Positions 16,195 to 25,132 of a DNA stretch of 64,000 nucleotides are shown piece after piece. Each line of letters begins with the position of its first letter. Position 1 is the stretch's first letter. The stretch is from assembly GCA_002421425.1 (NCBI GenBank), contig DIJZ01000011.1, positions 14,050-78,049 on the forward strand, read 5' to 3'. This stretch comes from Caldifarciminota bacterium UBA5631 (GTDB lineage Bacteria > Hydrothermota > Hydrothermia > UBA1063). The translations under genes and the position numbers were made by a program. The notes beneath the pieces are model-generated. The model was given only the letters and a program-made list of their open reading frames with translations. It was not told where the DNA came from and searched no databases.

Positions 16195-17679
16195 ATGCCA
16201 CAAGTAGAAAGCTGGGTAAAAACTCGAATTAAAGAGGATGAAATTGAAAAGTACTTGATAGATGGAAGGGATTTCATCGACGATGAGGAAATATGGGAGA
16301 AGATTAATGAGAATAGAAATCCTGACAGAAGATGGATAAGGGAGATTTTTGATAAGGCTTTAAGGATTGAGACGCTGACTCCTGACGAAACAGCAGCCCT
16401 TATAAATCTTGAAGAGGAAGACCTGATCGAAGAAATGAGACAGGTAGCGCAAAATATCAAGAAGAAGGTTTATGATAATCGAATTGTGACCTTCGCACCG
16501 CTTTATCTTGGGGATTATTGTGTAAATAATTGTCTTTACTGCGGATTTCGAAGAGAAAATCGCGTCATTAGGAGAAAGGTTCTGACTGATGAAGAGATAA
16601 GAGGAGAAACCGAAGTACTTGCGGGTGAGATTGGGCACAAGCGTCTAATAACTGTTTACGGGGAGCATCCCTCTATGGGGGTTGATTACATAGAACGAAG
16701 CCTCCAAATTATTTACGATACAAAAGTGAAGGTTAAAAATGGGTATGGCCAGATTCGAAGGTGCAATGTGAATGCCCCACCTCTTCAGATTGATGAACTT
16801 AAACGGCTTGTGGAAGTGGGGATTGGGACTTATCAGGTTTTCCAGGAGACTTATCACCACGAAACATACGTGAAAGTTCACCCGGAGAACACTATTAAAG
16901 GGAATTACCGCTGGAGACTATATTCGATGCACAGAGCTCTTGAGGCAGGAGTGGATGATGTGGGGATTGGTGCTCTTTTCGGACTTTACGATTGGAGGTT
17001 CGAGGTGATGGGGCTTCTTTACCATGCAATAGAACTGGAAAAGAAATTCGGGATAGGTCCACATACCGTTTCTTTTCCGCGGCTTGAGCCAGCAGCTAAT
17101 ACCCCCTTTGTCCAGGAAACAAGACATAAAGTTAGTGACAAGGATTTTGAGAAGATTATTCTTGTTCTGAGACTTGCAATTCCGTATGCAGGGATGATTT
17201 TGACAGCAAGGGAGCCGAAAGAGATTCGAGACAGACTTGTACATTATGGTATTACTCAGATGGATGCATCAACAAAAATAGGAATTGGGGCTTATAGTGA
17301 CAGATACAATGAGCAGGAACTGCGAAGGCAGCAATTTCTAATCGGAGATACCAGGAGTCTTGATGAGCTCATTAGGGACCTGGCAAAATTAGGCTATATA
17401 ACCTCATTCTGCACTGCTGGATATCGTTGCGGGCGCACCGGTGATATGATCATGAAACTTTTGAGGACTGGTAAAGAAGGACAGTTTTGCAAACTGAATG
17501 CTGTCCTCACGTTCAAAGAGTGGCTTCTTGATTTCGGAACACCTGAAACTCAAAAAATTGGTGATGAAATCATCCAGAAAGAACTGCGGGAAGTTAAGGA
17601 ACGCATGCCAAGAATTTACAATAAGCTTATGGAATACTATCAGAGGATTGAAAATGGCGAACGAGACCTCTTTTTCTAA
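16195..17679 (+). CDS. hydG: HydG, tyrosine lyase of H-cluster assembly, unusual C-terminal cysteine pattern
   Basis: 494-residue radical SAM enzyme that cleaves tyrosine to make the CO and cyanide ligands of the H-cluster subcluster. Radical SAM ligands C109-x3-C113-x2-C116 (CVNNCLYCG). HydG features include YGEHPSMGVDYIER, NVNAPPL and FPRLEPA. The C-terminal auxiliary-cluster region reads FCTAGYRCGRTGD ... FCKLNA: Cys at about 406, 412 and 432. The family motif is C-x2-C-x22-C (CTACYR.GRTG); here the middle Cys is Gly409 and a Cys appears three residues later. Checked in the DNA (gga at 409, tgc at 412). Confidence 0.93.
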   Translation: MPQVESWVKTRIKEDEIEKYLIDGRDFIDDEEIWEKINENRNPDRRWIREIFDKALRIETLTPDETAALINLEEEDLIEEMRQVAQNIKKKVYDNRIVTFAPLYLGDYCVNNCLYCGFRRENRVIRRKVLTDEEIRGETEVLAGEIGHKRLITVYGEHPSMGVDYIERSLQIIYDTKVKVKNGYGQIRRCNVNAPPLQIDELKRLVEVGIGTYQVFQETYHHETYVKVHPENTIKGNYRWRLYSMHRALEAGVDDVGIGALFGLYDWRFEVMGLLYHAIELEKKFGIGPHTVSFPRLEPAANTPFVQETRHKVSDKDFEKIILVLRLAIPYAGMILTAREPKEIRDRLVHYGITQMDASTKIGIGAYSDRYNEQELRRQQFLIGDTRSLDELIRDLAKLGYITSFCTAGYRCGRTGDMIMKLLRTGKEGQFCKLNAVLTFKEWLLDFGTPETQKIGDEIIQKELREVKERMPRIYNKLMEYYQRIENGERDLFF

Positions 17680-17935
17680 GAAGATTTTGGAGTTTCTGAA
17701 AACTGTTTCAGAGGAATACCATACCGGTGGAATATGGATATCCAAAAGGCTTGGAAGAAGATGGTCTTTCTGGTGCGGATTGGAACCAGATTCATGTCTT
17801 CCGCCGCAAATGCTCAGGATAAATGAAGATTACGCTCTTTTCTGCGAAAACAAAGAGTTACTTGAAAAGGAATGGGAAAGATTGGTAAGAGAACTGGAAA
17901 CTCTAATTAAGGGGAGTACAAGGGAATGTCAGTGA
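17654..17935 (+). CDS. unrecognised 93-aa protein between hydG and hydE
   Basis: I do not recognise this protein. ATG 17654 (MANETSFSKK) overlaps the hydG end by 26 nt; the stop overlaps the hydE start by 10 nt, a tight arrangement that argues for a real gene and translational coupling. It is mixed alpha/beta with a Trp- and Gly-rich centre (GGIWISKRLGRRWSFWCG), three further Cys and a helical, charged C-terminus. The frame is also open upstream to 17498 inside hydG, but that part looks like shadow sequence. Position suggests a role in maturation. Confidence 0.6.
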   Translation: MANETSFSKKILEFLKTVSEEYHTGGIWISKRLGRRWSFWCGLEPDSCLPPQMLRINEDYALFCENKELLEKEWERLVRELETLIKGSTRECQ

Positions 17936-18942
17936 ATTTAAGTACCCGTGAAATTGAGGAACTTCTTGAGGGCAGTGACGATAGGTGGCTTTTCGAAGAG
18001 GCAAGGAGAGTCAAAGCAGCGGTCTTTGGAAAGGATGTATATTTTCGCGGGGTAGTGGAGTTTTCCAACTATTGCGCTGAGGATTGTTATTACTGTGGCC
18101 TAAGAGCGGGAAACAGGAATTTATATAGGTACAGGTTAACCAAAGAAGAGATCCTCGAAACTGCAGAAATGGGCTATTTATGCGGACTTAAGACCATAGT
18201 TCTTCAGTCGGGTGACGATCACTTTTATAAAAAGGATGATATTACTTTCATAATTAGAGAAATTCTTTCCAGAATGGATGTTGTCATAACCCTCTCCCTT
18301 GGAGAGAGAAGCTTGGAAGAGATTAAGGAGTGGAGGAAGGCAGGGGCTGAACGGTACTTACTAAAAATTGAGACCTTTAATAAAGCACTTTACGAGAAGT
18401 ACAGGCCAGGTAGGAAGCTGGAGGAAAGGATAAGACTTCTTGAGTATATGAAAGGTGTGGGTTATGAAACTGGATCTGGAATAATTGTTGGACTTCCTGG
18501 TCAGACTGTGAAGGATATTGCCGCAGATTTGCACAGACTTTCCGAGTTGGAGCTCGAAATGATTGCTGTTGGCCCTTTTATACCTCATCCTGAGACACCT
18601 CTCGGCCTGGAGAGCCCAGGTAATCCTCTCCTTTCTCTAAGGTGTATTGCGGTATTAAGGATATTGAACCCATTGGCAAATATTCCTTCTACCAGTGCTC
18701 TTGCTTCCTTTGGGATGGATTTCCGGGCAAAAGGCCTTGAAGCAGGTGCTAATGTTGTTATGCCTTCGATAACACCTTCTAAGGTGAGACTTTTTTATAA
18801 GATTTATCCTGGTAAGAATGAGGGGTGTATGTGTGTAATTGAAGAGATGGATTACTTGAAAAAAATGGTAGAAAATGCGGGACACAGGGTAAGTGATTCA
18901 AAGGGTTATTCCCCCAGGAGGTTTTATGCGAAGGGCTCCTAA
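17926..18942 (+). CDS. hydE: HydE, radical SAM H-cluster maturase
   Basis: 338-residue radical SAM enzyme needed to build the dithiomethylamine-bridged diiron subcluster. Radical SAM ligands C50-x3-C54-x2-C57 (NYCAEDCYYCGLR). Further family features: LQSGDDHF, SLGERS, ETGSGIIVGLPGQT, and the C-terminal NVVMPSITP. Length fits HydE (about 345). The ATG overlaps the stop of the 93-aa gene by 10 nt and the gene's end overlaps hydF by 17 nt. Confidence 0.94.
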   Translation: MSVNLSTREIEELLEGSDDRWLFEEARRVKAAVFGKDVYFRGVVEFSNYCAEDCYYCGLRAGNRNLYRYRLTKEEILETAEMGYLCGLKTIVLQSGDDHFYKKDDITFIIREILSRMDVVITLSLGERSLEEIKEWRKAGAERYLLKIETFNKALYEKYRPGRKLEERIRLLEYMKGVGYETGSGIIVGLPGQTVKDIAADLHRLSELELEMIAVGPFIPHPETPLGLESPGNPLLSLRCIAVLRILNPLANIPSTSALASFGMDFRAKGLEAGANVVMPSITPSKVRLFYKIYPGKNEGCMCVIEEMDYLKKMVENAGHRVSDSKGYSPRRFYAKGS

Positions 18943-20146
18943 GGGCGAAAGAGTAATTATTGCTCTTCTTGGCAGAAGAAACTCGGGTAAATCATCCCTC
19001 ATAAATGCGATTGTCGGGCAGGAGATAGCAATTGTATCAGAAGTGCCCGGGACAACCACTGATCCTGTTGACAAACATTATGAACTTCTTCCTCTTGGAC
19101 CTGTAACTTTTTACGATACCCCTGGCCTTGACGATGTAGGATATCTCGGAGAATTACGGGTAAAAGCTACAAAAAAGATTCTTGCAAAATGTGACATTGC
19201 CCTTCTGGTCGTTGACGAAAGGGGGATTGGAGAGTGTGAGGTGAATATTCTTCAGGAACTTAGAGAAAAAAACATACCAACTATTGTTGTTTTCAACAAA
19301 ATTGATATTGCAGTACCTGATGAGAAGGATATTGAATTTTGTAAGAATCTCACTTTTCCCTACGTAATGGTTTCAACGGTTTCAAAAGAAGGAGTATTGG
19401 AGCTCAAGGAGAAGATAATTGAAACTGTTCCATCTTTCCTGAAGGAAGAACAGGTCCTTGTTCAGGACTTGATAAACCCCGGTGAATTGGTGGTTTTGGT
19501 TGTTCCTATTGATTTATCGGCACCGAAGGGGAGGTTAATCTTACCTCAGGTGCAGGTACTTAGAAGTATCCTTGATGCTAATGCAATTGCCGTTGTGACA
19601 AAAGAATCGGAGCTCGAGAAGACACTGAACTCACTCTCCATTAAGCCTTCACTGGTAATTACTGATTCTCAAGCGATAGGAATAGTGTCCAGAATTGTAC
19701 CTGAAGATGTGAGGCTTACAACTTTTTCAATAATTATGGCAAGATACAAGAGTGGAAATCTTGACACATTGCTTGAGGGTCTGGAAACTATTAATGATCT
19801 CAAGGATGGAGATAGGGTTTTAATAAGTGAGGCGTGCTCACACCATCCACTGGAAGATGACATTGGAAAAGTGAAAATTCCAGGCTGGATTTTGAAACAC
19901 ACTGGGAAGAGAATCCATTTTGACGTATACCAGGGTGGAGATTTTCCTGAAGACCTTGAAAAGTATAAACTTGTGGTGCATTGCGGAGCATGTATGTTGA
20001 ATCCTGCAGAGATGAAGCATAGAATAATAGAATGTAGAAGAAGAGGAGTTCCAATAACAAATTATGGTATGACAATCTCGAAGATTCATGGGGTTATTGA
20101 TAGAGTTTTGAGACCGTTCAAGATTGAAAAGAAGGGGGTTTTATGA
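18926..20146 (+). CDS. hydF: HydF, GTPase scaffold of H-cluster assembly
   Basis: 406-residue GTP-binding Fe-S scaffold that receives the diiron subcluster and transfers it to HydA. The N-terminal G domain has P-loop GRRNSGKS (16-23), a TTTDP switch, DTPGLDD and NKID. The C-terminal cluster motif C304-S-H306-x45-H352-C353-x2-C356 matches the family C-x-H-x(44-53)-H-C-x2-C. The start is ATG 18926, preceded by GGAGG; the frame is open from 18893 but that start is upstream of the Shine-Dalgarno. Overlaps fdhA by 4 nt. Confidence 0.94.
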   Translation: MRRAPKGERVIIALLGRRNSGKSSLINAIVGQEIAIVSEVPGTTTDPVDKHYELLPLGPVTFYDTPGLDDVGYLGELRVKATKKILAKCDIALLVVDERGIGECEVNILQELREKNIPTIVVFNKIDIAVPDEKDIEFCKNLTFPYVMVSTVSKEGVLELKEKIIETVPSFLKEEQVLVQDLINPGELVVLVVPIDLSAPKGRLILPQVQVLRSILDANAIAVVTKESELEKTLNSLSIKPSLVITDSQAIGIVSRIVPEDVRLTTFSIIMARYKSGNLDTLLEGLETINDLKDGDRVLISEACSHHPLEDDIGKVKIPGWILKHTGKRIHFDVYQGGDFPEDLEKYKLVVHCGACMLNPAEMKHRIIECRRRGVPITNYGMTISKIHGVIDRVLRPFKIEKKGVL

Positions 20147-22854
20147 GCAAGATAGTTGAGATAACAATAGATGGTAAAATAATCAAATCCACTGAGGGGG
20201 AAAACCTTCTTAAAGTGGCTCGAGAGAATCAGGTTGATATCCCAGGACTATGTTTCTGTGATAAGTTAACGCCAAGCGGGTTGTGCAGGCTTTGTATTGT
20301 TAAGGTTGAAGGTAGACCGGGCATGGTCCCTTCATGTCTTTTGACAGTTCAGGATGGGTTGAAAGTTACTGCCTTTGACGATGAACTTGAAAACACAAGG
20401 AAAATCTTACTTGACAATATTTTGTCGGAACATAACGATGATTGTATTAACTGTGATAAAGATGGTAATTGCGAATTGCAGGATTTAGCCTACAGGTATA
20501 ATCTCGGGAGGGATAAGCGTCTTTTTGGCCCTATTTGGCAAGAAGTTGAACGGAAAATTGACCTCTCATCTCCTGTTTTGTGGTACGATTCCTCCAAATG
20601 TATAAAGTGCATGAGGTGTATAAAAGCCTGCGAGGAGCTCCAGGTTAAAGGGGTTCTGAGCTTTGCAGAAAGAGGAATTGGTACTTACGTAGTGGCTGGT
20701 TTTGGTGAGTGGTCCGAATCGGAATGTGATGGTTGTGGGCAATGCGTTCAGAGCTGTCCTACCGGGGCACTCGTTGAAAAATGGGAAAGTTACGGTATAA
20801 AAGTAAGGGAAAAAGACATAGACAAGAAAGTTGTGACTACATGCCCTTATTGTGGGGTTGGTTGTCAGCTTGAACTATGGATAAAGGATAACAAAATTGT
20901 AAAGGTTTTGGGTGCCGATGAAATTCCGAATGAGGGAAGGACTTGTGTAAAAGGTCGCTTTGGTTTAGATTTTGTAAGCAAACCTGATAGACTGACGAAA
21001 CCTTTAATTAAGAGAGATGGGGAATTCCATGAAGCTGAATGGGATGAAGCTCTTGACCACGTGGCGAAAAAGCTAACTGAGATTAAGGAAAAATATGGTG
21101 CAGATTCCATTGCAGGCCTTGCTTCCGCCAAGTGCACCAATGAAGAAAACTTTGTATTCCAAAAGTTCATGAGAGCAGTAATTGGAACAAACAATGTAGA
21201 TCACTGTGCAAGACTCTGCCATGCATCTACCGTTGCCGGCCTTGCGAGAGCCTTTGGCTCGGGTGCTATGACCAATTCTATAAAAGAGCTTGAATTTGCC
21301 GATGTGATCCTTGTTACGGGTTCAAATACCACCGAGACCCACCCTGTAATTTCCACTTACATCAAGAGGGCTGTTGTTTTCCATGGTGCAAAACTAATAA
21401 TTGTGGATCCGAGGAAAATTGACCTCGTTAAATATGCTACTATGCATTTGCAACAGAGGAACGGTACCGATGTGGCCTGGATTAATGGAATGCTTCATAT
21501 AATCTGGAAAGAAAAACTCTACGACGAAGAGTTTATCAAAAGTAGGACCGAAGATTTTGAGTCAATCATACCAGTTATTGAAAAATTCACGCCTGAAAAG
21601 GTTGAAGAAATAACGGGAATTCCCAAGGAAAAGCTCATTGAAGCAGCAAGATTATACGCTACTGCAAAGAATGCTGCCATAGTTTACTCTATGGGAATCA
21701 CTCAACATACGACAGGCGTTGACAATGTTCTCTCTCTTGCAAATCTTGCAATGATTACAGGACATATTGGAAAGGAATTTTCGGGTGTTAATCCACTCCG
21801 CGGACAGAACAATGTTCAGGGTGCCTGCGATATGGGTGCACTCCCGGACGTTTACTCTGGCTACCAAAAGGTTATAGAAGAAGACAAGAGGACAAAATTT
21901 GAAACCGCTTGGGGAGTGAAACTTCCAGATAAAGTTGGATTGACGGTGGTAGAAATGATGTATGCCGCAACCGAAGGTAAAATCAAGGCATTTTACTTTA
22001 TGGGAGAGAATCCAATGATGTCTGACCCGAATATACCTCATGTGAGGGAAGCTCTTGAGAAAGTTGAATTCCTCGTTGTGCAGGATATATTTATGACGGA
22101 GACCGCAGCATATGCAGATGTTATCTTCCCCGTTGCTTCCTTCGCTGAGAAATACGGGACTTTCACGAACACAGAAAGAAGGGTGTTGATGGTTAATAAG
22201 GCTGTTGAGCCTCCTGAGGGTACAAAGGAAGACTGGCAGGTGGTACAGGAAGTAGCGAAAAGGCTTGGCTATCCAATGAGTTACTCTTCATGGGTAGATA
22301 TAATGAAAGAGATCAATACATTAACACCAAGTTATAGCGGTATCACTCCTGAAAGATTGATGAAAGGCGAAAAACTCCAGTGGCCCTGCCCGACGGTTGA
22401 TCATCCAGGGACCCAGTACCTCCATCGAGAGAAATTTACGAGGGGGCTTGGGAAGTTTCATCCGGTAGATTTCATCCCCCCTGCTGAGCTTCCCGATGAG
22501 GAGTATCCGTTTCTTCTTTCAACAGGGAGAATGCTTTATCACTACCACACAGCTACAATGACCAGGAGAAGTTTTGCCCTTACGAGATTCATTAACGATG
22601 CCTACATGGAAATGAATCCCGGTGATATGGAAAAACTGAACATTAAAGATGGGGAAAAAGTAAAGGTAAAATCAAGGAGGGGATCTATTGAGATAAAGGC
22701 TGCAGCTAGCGATAGGGTCTTCCCCGGGCTTGTTTTTATCCCGTTTCACTTTTCTGAGGCTGCAGCCAATATCTTAACTAACGATGCTCTGGATCCGGTT
22801 GCAAAAATACCGGAGTTCAAAGTGTGTGCATGTAGGATTGAAAAACTTAATTAA
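20143..22854 (+). CDS. fdhA: molybdo/tungsto-formate dehydrogenase catalytic subunit with NuoG-like N-terminus
   Basis: 903-residue cytoplasmic enzyme interconverting formate and CO2. The N-terminal 220 residues resemble NuoG/HydA: [2Fe-2S] ferredoxin, His-Cys3 [4Fe-4S] (HNDDCINC...C), and two [4Fe-4S] motifs (CIKCMRCIKAC, CDGCGQCVQSC). Then the bis-MGD domain: [4Fe-4S] ligands C234-x2-C237-x3-C241 (CPYCGVGC), the active-site CARLCHAS with Cys359 in the Sec position (codon TGC, so not selenocysteine), GITQHTTG, LRGQNNVQGACDMG and a C-terminal molybdopterin-dinucleotide-binding domain. The metal (Mo or W) cannot be told from sequence. Directly follows hydF. Confidence 0.93.
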   Translation: MSKIVEITIDGKIIKSTEGENLLKVARENQVDIPGLCFCDKLTPSGLCRLCIVKVEGRPGMVPSCLLTVQDGLKVTAFDDELENTRKILLDNILSEHNDDCINCDKDGNCELQDLAYRYNLGRDKRLFGPIWQEVERKIDLSSPVLWYDSSKCIKCMRCIKACEELQVKGVLSFAERGIGTYVVAGFGEWSESECDGCGQCVQSCPTGALVEKWESYGIKVREKDIDKKVVTTCPYCGVGCQLELWIKDNKIVKVLGADEIPNEGRTCVKGRFGLDFVSKPDRLTKPLIKRDGEFHEAEWDEALDHVAKKLTEIKEKYGADSIAGLASAKCTNEENFVFQKFMRAVIGTNNVDHCARLCHASTVAGLARAFGSGAMTNSIKELEFADVILVTGSNTTETHPVISTYIKRAVVFHGAKLIIVDPRKIDLVKYATMHLQQRNGTDVAWINGMLHIIWKEKLYDEEFIKSRTEDFESIIPVIEKFTPEKVEEITGIPKEKLIEAARLYATAKNAAIVYSMGITQHTTGVDNVLSLANLAMITGHIGKEFSGVNPLRGQNNVQGACDMGALPDVYSGYQKVIEEDKRTKFETAWGVKLPDKVGLTVVEMMYAATEGKIKAFYFMGENPMMSDPNIPHVREALEKVEFLVVQDIFMTETAAYADVIFPVASFAEKYGTFTNTERRVLMVNKAVEPPEGTKEDWQVVQEVAKRLGYPMSYSSWVDIMKEINTLTPSYSGITPERLMKGEKLQWPCPTVDHPGTQYLHREKFTRGLGKFHPVDFIPPAELPDEEYPFLLSTGRMLYHYHTATMTRRSFALTRFINDAYMEMNPGDMEKLNIKDGEKVKVKSRRGSIEIKAAASDRVFPGLVFIPFHFSEAAANILTNDALDPVAKIPEFKVCACRIEKLN

Positions 22855-22868
22855 ACAGGAGGTTTGTT

Positions 22869-23714
22869 ATGGAATTTGAATGCAGAGCCCCAGCAAATGT
22901 AGCGGATACCTTAACTAATGATGTATGCGTGAAGAAAGTCCAGTCCAGCTTCTGGCGTTTGACGATCCTGGGTATTCTTGCAGGAGTATATATTGGATTT
23001 GGGGCACAGCTGGCGACACTGGTCGGTCACGATCTTGCAAAGTTCGCAGGAGTGGGTTTTGCGAGATTTGTGCAGGGTGCAGTGTTCTCTGTGGGACTGA
23101 TGCTTGTGGTAATAGCAGGTGCTGAATTATTTACCGGGAACAATCTAATAATGCTCTCGGTTCTTGACGGTAAAGCAAGTATAGGAAAGCTCTTTTACAA
23201 CTGGGTAGTTGTATACTTTGCAAACCTCGTTGGATCAATTCTCTTAGTTGTTTTGATGTACTGGTCAGAACTATGGAAAATGAACGGCAATCTAGTAGGT
23301 GCCTATGCTCTTGGAATTGCGAATTCAAAAGCAAGCCTTGCATTTTTGCCTGCTTTCGCTCGCGGGATTTTGTGTAACTGGCTTGTTTGTCTTGCAGTAT
23401 GGATGGCTATTGCTTCAAGAGATATTACTGGTAAGATTTTTGCAATTTTCTTCCCGATAATGGCCTTCGTTGCTTCTGGTTTTGAGCACTCAGTCGCAAA
23501 TATGTACTTCATCCCCATGGGCATCTTTCTCAAGAGTATTCCTGCCGTCGTTGAAGCTGCTGGTGTTCCAGATCTTACAAACCTTACGTGGTATGGATTT
23601 TTCGTGAGAAATTTAATACCTGTAACCCTTGGAAACATTGTTGGTGGAGCAGGCTTTGTGGCATCTCTATACTGGATTGTCTATGTCCACATGCCAAAGA
23701 AAAAGCAATCATAG
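22869..23714 (+). CDS. focA: formate/nitrite transporter family channel (FocA type)
   Basis: 281-residue inner-membrane channel of the FNT family, with six predicted membrane helices. Family signatures: GVYIGFGAQL, the GAELFTGNN loop in helix 2b/3, FARGILCNWLVCLAVWMA, and GFEHSVANMYFIPMG in the fifth helix. With an FDH gene 14 nt upstream, formate is the likely substrate. An AGGAGG-type ribosome site precedes the ATG. The 3' end overlaps mobA by 32 nt with the start chosen there. Confidence 0.93.
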   Translation: MEFECRAPANVADTLTNDVCVKKVQSSFWRLTILGILAGVYIGFGAQLATLVGHDLAKFAGVGFARFVQGAVFSVGLMLVVIAGAELFTGNNLIMLSVLDGKASIGKLFYNWVVVYFANLVGSILLVVLMYWSELWKMNGNLVGAYALGIANSKASLAFLPAFARGILCNWLVCLAVWMAIASRDITGKIFAIFFPIMAFVASGFEHSVANMYFIPMGIFLKSIPAVVEAAGVPDLTNLTWYGFFVRNLIPVTLGNIVGGAGFVASLYWIVYVHMPKKKQS

Positions 23715-24309
23715 CCTTGTTATTCTTGCAGGAGGCCAATCCAGGAGGATGGGGCATTCCAAACCCCACCTCCTGGTAAACAACAAGAGGCTAATTGACT
23801 TAGTGAGTTTTCAGATTTCTGATTTGTTTGATGAGCTCCTTGTAGTTTTAAAGGGCGGAATGAGGGAAATAAGTCCGTATCGTTGTGTTTATGACAATTA
23901 TCAGGACTATTCACCACTTTTTGGAATTTACACGGGGATTTTATACTCAAGTTCCTACTACAATTTCATCATAGGTTGTGATATGCCCTTCGCAAGCAGG
24001 GAGCTTGTTTCTTTCATCTTAAGAGAAGCCGAAAAAAGTGCGGCAGATGTTGTAGTTCCGGTTGTAAGAGGCTTTTATGAACCTCTCTTTGCAGTATACT
24101 CGAAGAATTGTATACCCACGATAGAAAGGAATATTAAGAATGGGGTTTTTAAGGTAACCTCATTTTACGATGACATAAGACTGCACGTGTTAAGTGAAGA
24201 AACAATCATGAAGTATGATTCAGGTCTTCAGAGTTTTGTGAATATTAACACGAGAGAAGACCTAAGAAAAGCCTTTGCCCTTTATGATAGAGAAAAAGAA
24301 GATTATTAG
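23683..24309 (+). CDS. mobA: MobA-like molybdenum cofactor guanylyltransferase
   Basis: About 208 residues. MobA attaches GMP to molybdopterin to make the MGD cofactor needed by the FDH encoded upstream. Nucleotide-binding signature LAGGQSRRMGHSKP at about residues 16-29, then GCDMPFAS (metal-binding DMP) and the C-terminal FVNINTREDL. The frame is open from 23629; ATG 23683 gives a 15-residue leader before the conserved strand and is chosen, but no clear Shine-Dalgarno exists. Overlaps focA and fdhD. Confidence 0.87.
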   Translation: MSTCQRKSNHSLVILAGGQSRRMGHSKPHLLVNNKRLIDLVSFQISDLFDELLVVLKGGMREISPYRCVYDNYQDYSPLFGIYTGILYSSSYYNFIIGCDMPFASRELVSFILREAEKSAADVVVPVVRGFYEPLFAVYSKNCIPTIERNIKNGVFKVTSFYDDIRLHVLSEETIMKYDSGLQSFVNINTREDLRKAFALYDREKEDY

Positions 24310-25036
24310 GGTAAATAACCTCCGCCCCCAAGAAATCGAAGACTACATTTCTCAGGAAGAAATTTTTGAAATTATGTTGAATGGAAAATTGATTACAAGA
24401 CAAAGCGTATCGCCGGAAGATCTGGAGGCGTGGGCGATAGGGTATTTATGGTCATCTGGGTTATTAAAAAGGGGTAGCAAATTCAGCGTTCAAAGAGAGG
24501 GTGGGAGAATCAACATAGTCGCAGACTTTTCTGATGCAGGGGGTGGGTATTTCTTCGGTACGTCGGGATGCGGTGCAGCATCCGAGAACCTATGTTTTGA
24601 AGGATTAAGAGATTTGAAAGAAGTAAATGTCTTGTATCACATTAGTAAAATTTTAGATCTTTTCAAGAAATTCAATAGTCGTTCCAGTAATTTCAAGCTC
24701 TCCGGTTCTCTGCACTCTGCTGCACTTTGCCAAAGGTATGAGGTATCCTATTTTTCTGAAGATATTGGAAGACATAATGCAGTGGACAAAGTAATAGGCA
24801 AAGCGATGCTCAACGATGCTGAGTTTTCTTCGTTTATTTTACTTACTACGGGAAGGATCTCAGTTGATATTGTAAAAAAAGCCATTGTAGTAGGAATTCC
24901 AGTCATTGTTTCACACTCTGGACCCACGACATTTGCAGTAAACCTTGCTGAGAGTTATGGTGTTACTCTTATTGGGTTTCTTCGCGGACAAAGATGCAAC
25001 ATTTATTCCTGGGACGATAGGATTCTGATCAAGTAG
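24284..25036 (+). CDS. fdhD: FdhD, formate dehydrogenase sulfurtransferase-type accessory protein
   Basis: 250-residue protein needed for FDH activity, thought to sulfurate the bis-MGD cofactor. Family features: LEAWAIGYLWSSGLL near residue 45, the TSGCG loop, EDIGRHNAVDKVIG (about 160-175), TTGRIS and SHSGPTTFAV. The usual CGxCG loop reads GCGAASENLC, keeping the first Cys only. ATG 24284 is chosen over the TTG at 24275. Last gene of the operon; the next gene has its own promoter. Confidence 0.9.
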   Translation: MIEKKKIIRVNNLRPQEIEDYISQEEIFEIMLNGKLITRQSVSPEDLEAWAIGYLWSSGLLKRGSKFSVQREGGRINIVADFSDAGGGYFFGTSGCGAASENLCFEGLRDLKEVNVLYHISKILDLFKKFNSRSSNFKLSGSLHSAALCQRYEVSYFSEDIGRHNAVDKVIGKAMLNDAEFSSFILLTTGRISVDIVKKAIVVGIPVIVSHSGPTTFAVNLAESYGVTLIGFLRGQRCNIYSWDDRILIK

Positions 25037-25083
25037 TTTTCCAGTTTGTTATTAATTTAACAGATATTTCAGTTTGATGCTGC

Positions 25084-25112
25084 TTGACAATGCAGAGATT
25101 GCGACATAGAAT
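25084..25112 (+). promoter_or_regulatory. strong candidate sigma70 promoter of the beta-helix lipoprotein gene
   Basis: TTGACA (25084-25089), 17-nt spacer, TAGAAT (25107-25112), then AAGGAGG ahead of ATG 25133. The best consensus -35 in the window. Confidence 0.7.
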
Positions 25113-25132
25113 TCTTATTACAAGGAGGTATT

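Noticed and set aside
21181..21240. Selenocysteine at the formate dehydrogenase active site
   Set aside because: The codon at the active-site position is TGC (Cys359), not TGA.
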